Position numbers and translations under genes: made by a program
NCBI RefSeq assembly: GCF_964218355.1
Contig: NZ_CAXPMC010000011.1
Span: 1 to 64,000 of the forward strand
Length of the DNA: 64,000 nt
Source of the DNA: Ferrovibrio sp964218355
GTDB lineage: Bacteria > Pseudomonadota > Alphaproteobacteria > Ferrovibrionales > Ferrovibrionaceae
Direction of reading: 5' to 3'
In this document: positions 42,401 to 50,483 of the stretch, one piece after another
Position numbering within the stretch: the stretch's first letter is position 1
How the letters are laid out: each line of letters opens with the position of its first letter
The notes under the pieces: model-generated
Told to the model about the DNA's origin: nothing
Seen by the model: only the letters and a program-made list of their open reading frames with translations
Databases searched by the model: none

Positions 42401-42999
42401 GAAACCTTCTCGGCGAGGAGCAGTCAGGACATATCCGCGAAGTCGGGTTCGAGCTGTACCAGGAGCTGCTGCAGGAGGCGATCGCCGAGGCCCGGGCCGC
42501 GGCGCGCGGCGAGGCTTCCGGCGGCGGAGAGAAGTGGTCGCCGCAGATCCAGATCGGCACGGCGGTTCTGATCCCGGAAAGCTATGTCGCCGACCTGAAC
42601 CTGCGCATGCAGCTTTACCGCCGCGTGGCCGATCTGGAAAGCCGGGAAGAGATCGATGCCTTCGGTGCGGAGCTGATCGACCGTTTCGGTCCGCTGCCGG
42701 CAGAGGTGCAGCATCTGCTGGACATTGTCGCGATCAAGCGGCATTGCCGCGACGCCAATATCCTGAAGATCGAGGCCGGCCCGAAGGGTGCGACACTGAC
42801 CTTTCGGGACAACACCTTTGCCGATCCTGCCGGGCTGGTGCTGTTCATCCAGTCGGAACGCGGCCGGGCGAAACTGCGGCCCGACCACAAGGTGGTGCTG
42901 ATCCATGACTGGCCGGAGCCGGAAGATCGCCTGAAAGGCGTGATGCATATTGCCGCCCGGCTAGGCGAGATCGCCCGCAAGGCGCGGAAGGCGGCCTAG
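39460..42999 (+). CDS. mfd: Transcription-repair coupling factor Mfd
   Basis: The 1179-residue protein has the full Mfd layout: a UvrB-like N-terminal module (about 1-340, including PAWDCQPYDRVSPN), the RNA polymerase-interaction domain with GDYVVHIDHGIGQYKDL (about 505-521), the translocase with Walker A CGDVGFGKTEVAL, DEEQHFGVKHKE and TMSATPIPRTLQLA, the TRG motif QLRGRVGRSKLRAYSY, and the C-terminal regulatory domain. It removes stalled polymerase and recruits UvrA. Its stop overlaps the opposing frnE-like gene by four bases. Confidence 0.97.
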   Translation: MTFQLPDILTRPGRWALAGAPEGQDVRLLVALAARQGAAGLLHVCRDDARMATVEAALRFFAPDLAVLTLPAWDCQPYDRVSPNAEIAAKRMDTLNRLAGSLPDGPWLLLTTVNAALQRLPAPDYLRSTGFSAAKGSRVAPETLVGYLAGNGYSRVSTVMEPGEFAVRGGLVDLFPPGTEAPFRLDFFGDEVENIRRFDPASQRTVDTVPALSLTAMSEVPLDADAIGRFRSGYRELFGTVTKEDPLYEAVSAGRRQIGMEHWLPLFFDRLVTVLDYVPQAVVTLDHLSGEAADERLKAVADHYDARRAAMKRGLEEGGAPYKPLPPDRLYLTSGEWDQRLEKRPAGQLYPFDAVGGAGITVVDIGGRPGRDFAPERAQAAQAAEHREAAKVGVYDALGGHLAKQVQVGRRVLFATFSAGAADRLGHVLADHGITAPQTVEQAADLDSLPKAVAAIAVLPIEHGFEAGDLCVVAEQDILGDRLVRPRQKKRRAENFIAEASALQPGDYVVHIDHGIGQYKDLVTLDVAGAPHDCLLLHYDGGDRLYLPVENIEMLSRYGSPEAEVTLDKLGGVAWQNRKARMKQRLKDMAGELMKVAAQRELRRGEQVAPPDGLYEEFCARFPYDETDDQARAIDETLEDLASGKPMDRLICGDVGFGKTEVALRAAFTAAMAGQQVALVCPTTLLCRQHYRTFFERFRGLPIRIEHLSRMVTAKAATATKKGLADGTVDIVIGTHAVLSKSIDFKRLGLLIIDEEQHFGVKHKERLKQLKAEVHVLTMSATPIPRTLQLALSGVRELSLIATPPVDRLAVRTYVTPFDPVVIREALLREHFRGGQSFFVCPRIEFLDTAMAFIRDHVPELKAVVAHGQMAPTDLDDVMNAFYDRRYDVLVATNIVESGLDIPSANTLVVYRADLFGLAQMYQLRGRVGRSKLRAYSYFTYQAGRLLSASAEQRLRVLQSLDTLGAGFTLASHDLDLRGAGNLLGEEQSGHIREVGFELYQELLQEAIAEARAAARGEASGGGEKWSPQIQIGTAVLIPESYVADLNLRMQLYRRVADLESREEIDAFGAELIDRFGPLPAEVQHLLDIVAIKRHCRDANILKIEAGPKGATLTFRDNTFADPAGLVLFIQSERGRAKLRPDHKVVLIHDWPEPEDRLKGVMHIAARLGEIARKARKAA

Positions 43000-43643
43000 C
43001 CGGCCGCGGCTTCCTCCGGCTCTGCTGCGACCTTGTCGATCACCTGCAGCAGCACCTCGGCATCCTGCGCGCCTGGAACGCCATATTTGCGCTCGAAAAT
43101 GAAGAAGGGAACGCCGGTGATGCCGAGCTGGCGCGCCATCACATCCTCCTGCTGGATCAGGTCGGCATCGCGGCCCTCGTCCAGCAGGGATTTCACCAGG
43201 GCGCCGTCCATTCCTTCGGCGGCGGCGGCATCGGCCAGCACCTGGTGATCGCCGATATCCTGGCCCTCGATGAAATAGAGGTTGAACAACCGTTCCTTCA
43301 GTTCGGTCTGCACGCCGGTACCCAGCGCCCAGCGCAGCACCGAATGGGCGGCGAGGGTATTGGGCGTGCGCTTGATGCCGTTGAAATCGAAGGGAATGCC
43401 TTCCTTGGCACCCTCGGCGCCAACCCGGGCATAGATCTGCTGCGCCCTCTCGGGACCGCCGAACTTGGTTTCGAGATAGGTTTTCCGGTCCGCACCCTCG
43501 CGCGGCATGTCCGGGTTAAGCTGGAAGGGCCGCCAGCCGATCTCGAAGGAGATGTCGGGCCGTTCGGCCAGGGCTTTTTCCAGCCGGCGCTTGCCGATGA
43601 AGCACCAGGGGCAGATGACGTCGGAAACGATTTCGATGCGCAT
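42996..43643 (-). CDS. DsbA-family protein, FrnE-like
   Basis: The 215-residue protein starts at MRIEIVSDVICPWCFIGKRR with the thioredoxin-fold CPWC motif at residues 11-14, the FNGIKRTPNTLAAH segment typical of FrnE, and a cis-proline motif LGITGVPFFIF. No signal peptide is seen, so it acts in the cytosol as a thiol-disulfide oxidoreductase, possibly in oxidative stress as proposed for FrnE. 2-hydroxychromene-2-carboxylate isomerase is a related family but lacks the CxxC pair. Start chosen at the conserved MRIEI. Confidence 0.88.
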   Translation of the reverse strand: MRIEIVSDVICPWCFIGKRRLEKALAERPDISFEIGWRPFQLNPDMPREGADRKTYLETKFGGPERAQQIYARVGAEGAKEGIPFDFNGIKRTPNTLAAHSVLRWALGTGVQTELKERLFNLYFIEGQDIGDHQVLADAAAAEGMDGALVKSLLDEGRDADLIQQEDVMARQLGITGVPFFIFERKYGVPGAQDAEVLLQVIDKVAAEPEEAAAG

Positions 43644-43737
43644 GCCGTAACGGTAGCGCAGGGATGCCCTTACGGCCAGCCTCTTGACCATATTTCCCGG
43701 AGGCGGGACCATCCGGGCGGAAAATCAGGAGGAATCG

Positions 43738-44499
43738 ATGTCTCAGGGTATCAGTCTGAAGGGTAAGGTGGCGGTGGTGACCGGCGCCTCGAGCGGTCTT
43801 GGCGAGCGGTTTGCGGAAATCCTGAGCGCGGCGGGCGCGACCGTGGCGCTGGCAGCCCGGCGCACCGAACGGCTGACCGAACTGGCCGGCCGGATCACGG
43901 CGGCCGGCGGCAGGGCGATGACGGTGAAGCTGGACGTGAACGACCATGCCAATATCCAGGCGGCCTTCGACCAGGTGGCGGATGCGCTGGGCGGCGTGGA
44001 TATCCTGATCAACAATTCCGGGGTCAGCAAGCAGGGCAAGATTACCGACGTGACCCCCGAAGACTACGATTTCGTGATGGATACCAACACCAAGGGCGCC
44101 TTCTTCGTGGCCCAGGCCGCGGCGCGGGACATGATCGCGCGGAAGAAGGCCGGCCGGATCATCAACATCGCCTCGGTGGCGGGCCTGCGGGTGCTGGGGC
44201 AGCTGTCGGTCTACTGCATGTCGAAGGCGGCCGTCGTGCATATGACCAAGGCGATGGCGCTGGAATGGGCCCGCTACGGGATCAATGTCAACGCCGTCTG
44301 CCCGGGCTATATCGAGACCGAGATCAACCGGGAATACTGGGGCACGCCGGGTGGCCAGAAGCTGGTCGAGATGCTGCCCCGCAAACGGGTCGGCAGCGCG
44401 CAGGATCTGGATGGCCTGCTGCTGCTGCTGGCTTCCGACGAGGCGCGATTCATCAACGGCGCGGTCATTGCCGCCGATGACGGGCTGTCGGTCACCTGA
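43738..44499 (+). CDS. Short-chain dehydrogenase/reductase
   Basis: The 253-residue enzyme has the Rossmann dinucleotide motif TGASSGLG (residues 15-22), NNSG, the catalytic Ser of NIASVAG, and YCMSK (Tyr-x3-Lys). The sequence AARRTERL after strand 2 has basic residues, favouring NADP. The closing INGAVIAADDGLS is the usual SDR end. Substrate is not identifiable; it resembles fabG-like 3-oxoacyl or alcohol dehydrogenases. A strong CAGGAGG precedes ATG 43738. The next gene begins 14 bases later. Confidence 0.9.
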   Translation: MSQGISLKGKVAVVTGASSGLGERFAEILSAAGATVALAARRTERLTELAGRITAAGGRAMTVKLDVNDHANIQAAFDQVADALGGVDILINNSGVSKQGKITDVTPEDYDFVMDTNTKGAFFVAQAAARDMIARKKAGRIINIASVAGLRVLGQLSVYCMSKAAVVHMTKAMALEWARYGINVNAVCPGYIETEINREYWGTPGGQKLVEMLPRKRVGSAQDLDGLLLLLASDEARFINGAVIAADDGLSVT

Positions 44500-44512
44500 A
44501 CGGGCCCGGCAA

Positions 44513-45115
44513 ATGACGGAAGCGGCGGCCGGCCGGCCAAAAATTCTGGTGCTGTTCGCGCATCCCTATCCGGGCATCTCTCGGATCAACCGGGTTATGC
44601 TTGAAACCGCCCGTGACTTGCCGCATGTGACGGTCAACGACCTGTATGAGCTGTATCCAGATTTCGACATCGACGTGAAACGCGAGCAGGAACTGCTGAG
44701 CGCTCACGATGTGGTGGTGATGCAGCATCCCTTCTACTGGTATTCCTGTCCGGCCATCCTCAAGGAATGGATGGATGCCGTGCTGGAATACGGCTGGGCT
44801 TACGGCAATGGCGGCATTGCCCTGCAGGGCAAGGATCTGGTACAGGCCATTTCCACCGGCGGGCCGGATTTCGCCTATCGCGAGGACGGCTATAACCGCT
44901 ATGAGATGGGGGACCTGCTGCGGCCGTTCGAGCGCAGCGCGGTGCTGTGCGGCATGACCTACCGGCCGCCGTTCCTGATCCAGGGCGTGCGGCAGAAAAC
45001 GGCGGCGGAAGTGGCGGCCCATGCCTCGGCCTATCGCAACTGGCTCGACGGCTATCCGCATCCGGCACGACAGCCGGCCTGCGAACGGCCTGTCGTGCCG
45101 CCAACTGACCGCTGA
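44513..45115 (+). CDS. KefF-like NAD(P)H oxidoreductase, ancillary to K+ efflux
   Basis: The 200-residue flavodoxin-fold protein has ILVLFAHPYPGISRINRV, the QHPFYWYSCPAILKEWMD motif of the KefF/MdaB quinone-reductase group, and STGGPDFAYREDGYNRY. KefF binds the KefC channel and is needed for its full activity; the next gene, nine bases on, encodes a Kef-type antiporter, which supports this role. It could also act alone as an NAD(P)H:quinone reductase. Confidence 0.85.
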   Translation: MTEAAAGRPKILVLFAHPYPGISRINRVMLETARDLPHVTVNDLYELYPDFDIDVKREQELLSAHDVVVMQHPFYWYSCPAILKEWMDAVLEYGWAYGNGGIALQGKDLVQAISTGGPDFAYREDGYNRYEMGDLLRPFERSAVLCGMTYRPPFLIQGVRQKTAAEVAAHASAYRNWLDGYPHPARQPACERPVVPPTDR

Positions 45116-45124
45116 GGCATCGCG

Positions 45125-46939
45125 ATGGACCAGCACGGCCTGCTTGCCAATGTCGTTGTCTATCTTGCCGCGGCGGTGATCGCGGTGCCGCTGGCGCGGC
45201 GGCTCGGTCTCGGTTCGGTGCTGGGCTACCTGATCGCCGGCATTGTTGTCGGCCCCTGGGGGCTGAAGCTGATCACCGATGTCGAGGCGATCCTGCACCT
45301 GTCGGAATTCGGCGTGGTGCTGCTGCTGTTCGTGATCGGGCTGGAACTCAACCCGCGCCGGCTCTGGCAGATGCGGGCACCGATCCTTGGTCTCGGCGGC
45401 GGCCAGGTGGGCCTGTCGGCTCTCGGTCTTGGGGCCTTTTTCCTGTTCGTCCTGGACTGGTCACCGATGGCGGCGCTGGTGGCCGGGCTGGCCCTGTCGC
45501 TGTCCTCGACGGCGATTGCCCTGCAGCCGCTGCAGGAACGCAGCCTGCTCGGCACGCCCGGCGGCCGGGCGGCCTTTTCGATCCTGCTGTTCCAGGACAT
45601 TGCGGTGATCCCGATGCTGGCGCTGCTGCCGGTGCTGGCGGCGGCACCGGCGGTCGCCGAGGGAAGCGGGGGGCTGGTCAACGGGCTGAAGGCGGTGGCG
45701 GCCATTGCCATCATTGTGTTTGGCGGCCGTTTCCTGACCCGGCCGGTTTTCCGGCTGATTGCCAGCACCGGCCTGCGCGAGATTTTTACGGCGGTGGCCC
45801 TGCTGCTGGTGCTGGGCATCGCCCTGCTGATGCAGCTGGCCGGCCTGTCGATGGCGCTGGGAGCCTTCCTGGCCGGCGTGCTGCTGGCGGAATCGGAATA
45901 TCGGCACGAGCTGGAAAGCGATATTGAACCGTTCAAGGGGCTGCTGCTCGGCTTGTTCTTCGTGGCGGTTGGCATGTCGGTGGATTTCGGCCTGCTGCTA
46001 ACGGAGCCCTGGAAGGTGATCGGGCTGGTGGCTGCCCTGCTGGCGATCAAGGGCGTCGTGCTTGCGGTCATGGCCAGGCTGTGGCGACTGCCGGCCAGCC
46101 AAACCGCGCTGTTCGCCTTCCTGCTGATGCAGGGTGGTGAATTCGCCTTCGTGCTGCTGGGCAGCGCTGCCGGGTTCGGCATTGTCGATCCGGCCACGGT
46201 GGCGCTGCTGATCCTGGCCATCGCGCTGTCGATGGTACTGGCGCCGCTGCTGGTCGTGATCAATGACCGGCTGATCGAGCCACGGTTCACCATTGTCGAC
46301 GACCGCCCGCAGGACATGCCCGAGGACGAGGGCAATCCGGTGATCGTCGCGGGCTTCGGCCGCCTCGGCCAGATCGTTGTCCGTCTTCTGTACGCCAACC
46401 GTATCGGCGCCACCGTGCTGGACCATGACCCGGAGATCATCGACACATTGCGCCGTTTTGGCTTCAAGGTCTTCTACGGCGATGCCACGCGGCTCGATCT
46501 TCTGGAGGCAGCCGGTGCCGCCAAGGCAAAGGTGCTGGTGGTGGCGGTGGACAATACGGATGACTCGCTGACCCTGGTCGATCTGGCGCGGCAGCATTTT
46601 CCGCAGCTGAAAATCGTGGCCCGCGCCCGCGACCTTCCGCATGCCATGGAACTGATGAACCGCGGCGTGGATGTGCTTGAACGCGAGACTTTCCGCTCGG
46701 CCCTGCGACTGGGGGAGGAAACCATGAAGGCGCTGGGCATGGGGGGCTATGCGGCCCGTAAACGCACCCAGATGTTCCGGCGCCATAACGAAGCCCTGCT
46801 GAAGCAGATGCATGCCCATTGGGGCGAAGACATGGAAAAGCGCATCAGCCTGCAGAAAGAGGCCCGCGCCCGTCTGCAGCAGAATCTGGAGGCGGACGAA
46901 AAGGCCGCCATCGAGCAGCGCGGCCTTGGCTGGGACTGA
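45125..46939 (+). CDS. Kef-type glutathione-gated K+/H+ antiporter (CPA2 family)
   Basis: The 604-residue protein has about 12 membrane segments (residues 5-385) of the CPA2 antiporter fold, with VIGLELNPRRLW and SMALGAFLAGVLLAESEY, then a TrkA-N (RCK) domain whose NAD-binding motif VAGFGRLGQIV lies near residue 405 and ends VVAVDNTDDSLTLV. KefB/KefC efflux is opened by glutathione adducts to protect against electrophiles. The adjoining KefF-like gene supports KefC over other CPA2 carriers. Confidence 0.88.
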   Translation: MDQHGLLANVVVYLAAAVIAVPLARRLGLGSVLGYLIAGIVVGPWGLKLITDVEAILHLSEFGVVLLLFVIGLELNPRRLWQMRAPILGLGGGQVGLSALGLGAFFLFVLDWSPMAALVAGLALSLSSTAIALQPLQERSLLGTPGGRAAFSILLFQDIAVIPMLALLPVLAAAPAVAEGSGGLVNGLKAVAAIAIIVFGGRFLTRPVFRLIASTGLREIFTAVALLLVLGIALLMQLAGLSMALGAFLAGVLLAESEYRHELESDIEPFKGLLLGLFFVAVGMSVDFGLLLTEPWKVIGLVAALLAIKGVVLAVMARLWRLPASQTALFAFLLMQGGEFAFVLLGSAAGFGIVDPATVALLILAIALSMVLAPLLVVINDRLIEPRFTIVDDRPQDMPEDEGNPVIVAGFGRLGQIVVRLLYANRIGATVLDHDPEIIDTLRRFGFKVFYGDATRLDLLEAAGAAKAKVLVVAVDNTDDSLTLVDLARQHFPQLKIVARARDLPHAMELMNRGVDVLERETFRSALRLGEETMKALGMGGYAARKRTQMFRRHNEALLKQMHAHWGEDMEKRISLQKEARARLQQNLEADEKAAIEQRGLGWD

Positions 46940-46948
46940 TATGCCGTC

Positions 46949-47635
46949 TCAGCCGGCTTCGGCGATGCCCATCCGGCGCAGGATCTGCTGGCTGTCGGCC
47001 GTCACGGTGCCCGGGCCGATGGTCATGCGGCTGCCGAAGGTGCCGGCGACACGGTCGATCAGGGCGCTGTAGCGGCGCCACAGGGCCTGGCGGTCGCCTT
47101 CCGATGCGGCGGCCTGCCATTCCCGCACATAGGCAGCGCCGGACTGCAGCTGGGACAGAGCGTCATTCTGCCCGGCGATGTCGCGGTAGCGTTCGGCAAA
47201 TGCCGGATCGTCGGCAAACAATGCGGCAATGTCCTCCGATTGCGGGCTGCTGCTGTCGACGACGATGCGCCCGTCGGCGGCTATGCTCAGCGAGATTGGC
47301 TGTTTGCTGTCGAGGCCGGCAGCCTGCAGGCGGCTGCGCAGCTGCTCGGCAAATTCTGCCGAGCGCAGGCGGACAGTCTTGCTCGCGGCATCGAGATCGA
47401 CCCGCTTCGAGGTGGGGTCCCAGCTGCTCCCGAACAGCGACGGCACCAGGTCTTCCGGGCGCGGTGCGGCCGTGCCGCCGGCTGCCGGCAATGGGGATTT
47501 CGGCTGCTTTTCTGCCAGGTATTCCGCGAATTTCGAGGCCGCGGCGGTCGCCGGTGTGTTGACGGCGGCTGTCTGGCTGGCGGTCAGAAGATTGCCGAAG
47601 CGGGATTCGGCGGCGGCGTTTGTAAACAGGCTCAT
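46949..47635 (-). CDS. Protein of unknown function, Ala/Ser-rich N-terminus
   Basis: I do not recognise this 228-residue protein. Residues 1-75 are low-complexity Ala/Thr/Pro-rich, starting MSLFTNAAAESRFGNLLTAS, without a signal peptide or membrane helix. The rest is helical with a beta segment (ISLSIAADGRIVVDSS) and an ordered end (RMTIGPGTVTADSQQILRRM). The ATG at 47635 has AGGGGATGACC before it; an ATG six bases earlier in the transcript is too near. It lies 60 bases after the acyl-CoA synthetase gene on the same strand, so it may be the last gene of that operon. Confidence 0.65.
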   Translation of the reverse strand: MSLFTNAAAESRFGNLLTASQTAAVNTPATAAASKFAEYLAEKQPKSPLPAAGGTAAPRPEDLVPSLFGSSWDPTSKRVDLDAASKTVRLRSAEFAEQLRSRLQAAGLDSKQPISLSIAADGRIVVDSSSPQSEDIAALFADDPAFAERYRDIAGQNDALSQLQSGAAYVREWQAAASEGDRQALWRRYSALIDRVAGTFGSRMTIGPGTVTADSQQILRRMGIAEAG

Positions 47636-47695
47636 GGTCATCCCCTCGCAGGCTGCAGCGGGGATGTTGCAAGGCTGGTGCCAGTTGCGGGACGT

Positions 47696-49219
47696 TCAGC
47701 CGAGGGCCAGCTTCTTGCGCTGTACCTTGCCGTTGGCCGTGCGCGGCAGGCTGGCGACGAAGCGCCATTCGCGCGGGCATTTATAGGCGGCCAGGCGGTC
47801 CTGGGCAAAGCCGGCAATCGTCTCGGCCGTCAGGCTTTCGCCTTCGCGCAACACGATGAAGGCGGCCACAACCGAGACATCCTCGCGGACCCGGATCTCG
47901 GTCACGGCAACCTCGGCAATGGCCGGATGTTCGGCCAGCGCCATCTCGACTTCGACCGGCGAGACGCGGTAGCCCATGGCATTCATCACGTCATCGTTGC
48001 GGCCGTGATGCCAGACATAGCCGTCGGCATCGATGCTGGCGAGATCGCCGCCGCAGAACCATTCACCGCGATAGACCAGAGCCTCTTCTTCCGGACGGTT
48101 CCAGTAGCCGAGCATGAGCGAGGGATCGGAGCGATGCACGGCCAGCAGGCCGGTTTCGCCCTGCGCCAGCGGCCGGGCGCCATTCCCGTCATCATCCGGG
48201 TCGAGAATGGCGACACGGCGGCCGGGCTGCGGCCGGCCGGGGCTGCCGGGCTTGATCTGCATGCCCGGGCCGGTGGAGATGTAGGTCGAGATTTCGGACA
48301 TGCCGAGCGCTTCGTAGAGGGGCCTGCCGGTGCGCTGCTGCCACTCCGCCAGCAGGGCCGGGGCCAGCGCTTCGCCAGCGGTGACGCCATGACGGAAGGC
48401 CGACAGGTCATGGCTGGCTAGATCGCAGTATTTGAGAATCTGCCGGTACAGGGTCGGGACCGCTGCAAACATCGTCGCCCGGTGTTTTTCCAGCAGGGCC
48501 GGCCAGACCTGGATGTCGCGCGGGCCGTTGTAGAGCACCGTGGTGGCGCCCACCGCCCAGGGATCGACCAGGCCGACACCCAGCGTATAGGTCCAGTTGA
48601 AGGCGCCGGCATGCAGCATGACATCGCTTTCATGCAGGCCCAGCCAGCCCTGGTGCATCGGCCGGCGGCCCCAGGCGGCGCGCTGGGCATGCAGCACCCC
48701 CTTGGGCCTGCCGGTGGTGCCCGAGGTGTAGACCAGATAGGCCGGATCGTCGGCAGCGGTGTCGGCATAGTCGGCAAGCGGAGCGGCCTGCTTGAGCTGG
48801 GCCAGACGGGCCGGGTCGATCAGCAGCACGCCGGCGGGCAGCTGCAGGTCGGTGGCCAGTTCGGCGCTGGCCGCCACGGCGGCGGCGCCGGAATTTTCCA
48901 GCAGGTAGGCGGCTTCGGCGGCTGTCAGCTGGGCACTGGAGGGCAGGGCGACATAGCCGGCCGCCATGGTGGCGAAATAGGTCAGGGCGTAATCGGCGTC
49001 ATTGGCCATGCGGATCATGATCCGGCTGCCGCGCGGCAGGCCGAGGCCCTGCAGCCCGGCGGCCAACCTGCGGACTGCCTGGTCGACCTCGCCGAAGGTC
49101 ATGCGGAATTCATGATCGGCACCGGCCAGAATCATCGCCGTCTTGTCCGGCCGCAGGCGGGCGTTTTCCGCCAGGCAATAGCGGGCGATGTTGAAACGGG
49201 CGGGAACGGGATCGGTCAT
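47696..49219 (-). CDS. AMP-dependent acyl-CoA synthetase / ligase
   Basis: The 507-residue enzyme has the adenylate-forming motifs YTSGTTGRPKGVLHA, a core with the YEALGMSEIS segment, WFCGGDLASIDADGYVWHHG, the hinge GRNDDVMNAMGYRVSP and the catalytic Lys498 in RTANGKVQRKKL. It activates a carboxylic acid as the acyl-AMP and then its CoA thioester. The length and motifs resemble benzoate- or acetate-like ligases; the substrate is not defined. It is preceded by an MFS and a TRAP transporter, so the acid is probably imported by one of them. Confidence 0.9.
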   Translation of the reverse strand: MTDPVPARFNIARYCLAENARLRPDKTAMILAGADHEFRMTFGEVDQAVRRLAAGLQGLGLPRGSRIMIRMANDADYALTYFATMAAGYVALPSSAQLTAAEAAYLLENSGAAAVAASAELATDLQLPAGVLLIDPARLAQLKQAAPLADYADTAADDPAYLVYTSGTTGRPKGVLHAQRAAWGRRPMHQGWLGLHESDVMLHAGAFNWTYTLGVGLVDPWAVGATTVLYNGPRDIQVWPALLEKHRATMFAAVPTLYRQILKYCDLASHDLSAFRHGVTAGEALAPALLAEWQQRTGRPLYEALGMSEISTYISTGPGMQIKPGSPGRPQPGRRVAILDPDDDGNGARPLAQGETGLLAVHRSDPSLMLGYWNRPEEEALVYRGEWFCGGDLASIDADGYVWHHGRNDDVMNAMGYRVSPVEVEMALAEHPAIAEVAVTEIRVREDVSVVAAFIVLREGESLTAETIAGFAQDRLAAYKCPREWRFVASLPRTANGKVQRKKLALG

Positions 49220-49243
49220 GACGATGGCTTTGCTTGTGGCAGA

Positions 49244-50473
49244 TCAGGCGGCCTGGTGCGGCTTCGCGTCTGGGGTCCGCAGGTAGAACAGCAGGGCGCA
49301 GAGCAGCAGCACCGCTTGTAGGCCGAACATGGTGCGGTAGGCAACCGCATCAGCCGCGCCGCCGGCCGGCGTCTGCCAGGCCATCAGGTAACCGGTCAGG
49401 ATCTGCTGGAAAGCGGCGCCGCCCATCGTGCCGATATTGAGGGTGGTGATCCCGCGCCCGGCCAGGTGCGGCGGAAAGACCGAGCGGGCATGGGCAAAGA
49501 TCATCACCACGCAGCCATTCATCACGCCCATCACGGTGAACAGGACCGTCACGGCGACGATACCCAGGCCGGGAATGAGGACAATGCCGGCCAGGCAGAC
49601 CAGCTGGGCGCCGATCCCGGCGGCCAGCAACCATTTGCGTGTGTTGAAGACGCGGTCGAGCGGGCCCCAGATGAAATAGCCGGAAGCCGCGCCAACCGCC
49701 ATGAAGATCAGGACATTGCCGCGGCCGGCGGCATCCAGCCCATAAACATCGTGCAGGAAGGGTCCGCCCCAGAGGCCGAGAATGGTGATGAAGGTGGCAT
49801 AGGCAGTGAAGATGATAACGAAGAGATAGGGGAAAGCCGGGTGGCGGATTACGATGCCGATGCCGCGCAGGGCCTGCAGCAGGCTTTCGCCGCTGCCGGC
49901 CGGCTGCCCGGTCTGGTCCGGCCGGTCACGGATGGTCAGCCAGGCCAGCCCAATCAGCAGAACGGTGATGGCTGCCGTAACCCAGAAGGCGGCACGCCAG
50001 CCGAAGGCGGCAGTGAACCAGGCGAGCGGTGCGGTCGAGGCGATTACGCCGAGATTGCCGACCGCGATCAGGATGCCGGACATCTGCGCAAAGCGCTCCG
50101 GGGGGTACCAGCGGGAGAACAGCACCAGTGGCCCGGTCAGCAGGGCGGCACAGCCGAAACCAAGCACGACGCGGGCGGCGGTCAGTTCGGCGAGGTTGCG
50201 GCCCAGCGCAAAGGCAAGCGCACCGACCAGGGCGATGGTCAGGGTGACCATGATCGTGCGGCGCGGGCCCCAGCGGTCCAGTGCGATGCCGACCGGCAGC
50301 TGGCTGACCGAAAAGGTCAGAAAGAAGGCGCCGGTCAGAATGCCCAGATCGTCGGGCGTCAGCCGCAGCTCCGTCATCAGGTCCGGACCGATGACGGCAT
50401 TGGCCGAGCGATAGAACTGGCTGATGATATAGGTCAGGCAGGTGCAGACCAGAATCCGCGTTGCGACGGACAT
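49244..50473 (-). CDS. MFS transporter
   Basis: The 409-residue protein has about 12 membrane segments, an RWGPRRTIMVT loop-2/3 MFS motif and a C-terminal half with VFNTRKWLLAAGIGAQLVC. It resembles organic-acid or aromatic-acid carriers. It lies ten bases after dctM, with the ligase gene 24 bases downstream on the minus strand. Confidence 0.88.
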   Translation of the reverse strand: MSVATRILVCTCLTYIISQFYRSANAVIGPDLMTELRLTPDDLGILTGAFFLTFSVSQLPVGIALDRWGPRRTIMVTLTIALVGALAFALGRNLAELTAARVVLGFGCAALLTGPLVLFSRWYPPERFAQMSGILIAVGNLGVIASTAPLAWFTAAFGWRAAFWVTAAITVLLIGLAWLTIRDRPDQTGQPAGSGESLLQALRGIGIVIRHPAFPYLFVIIFTAYATFITILGLWGGPFLHDVYGLDAAGRGNVLIFMAVGAASGYFIWGPLDRVFNTRKWLLAAGIGAQLVCLAGIVLIPGLGIVAVTVLFTVMGVMNGCVVMIFAHARSVFPPHLAGRGITTLNIGTMGGAAFQQILTGYLMAWQTPAGGAADAVAYRTMFGLQAVLLLCALLFYLRTPDAKPHQAA

Positions 50474-50483
50474 GGGCGGCGCT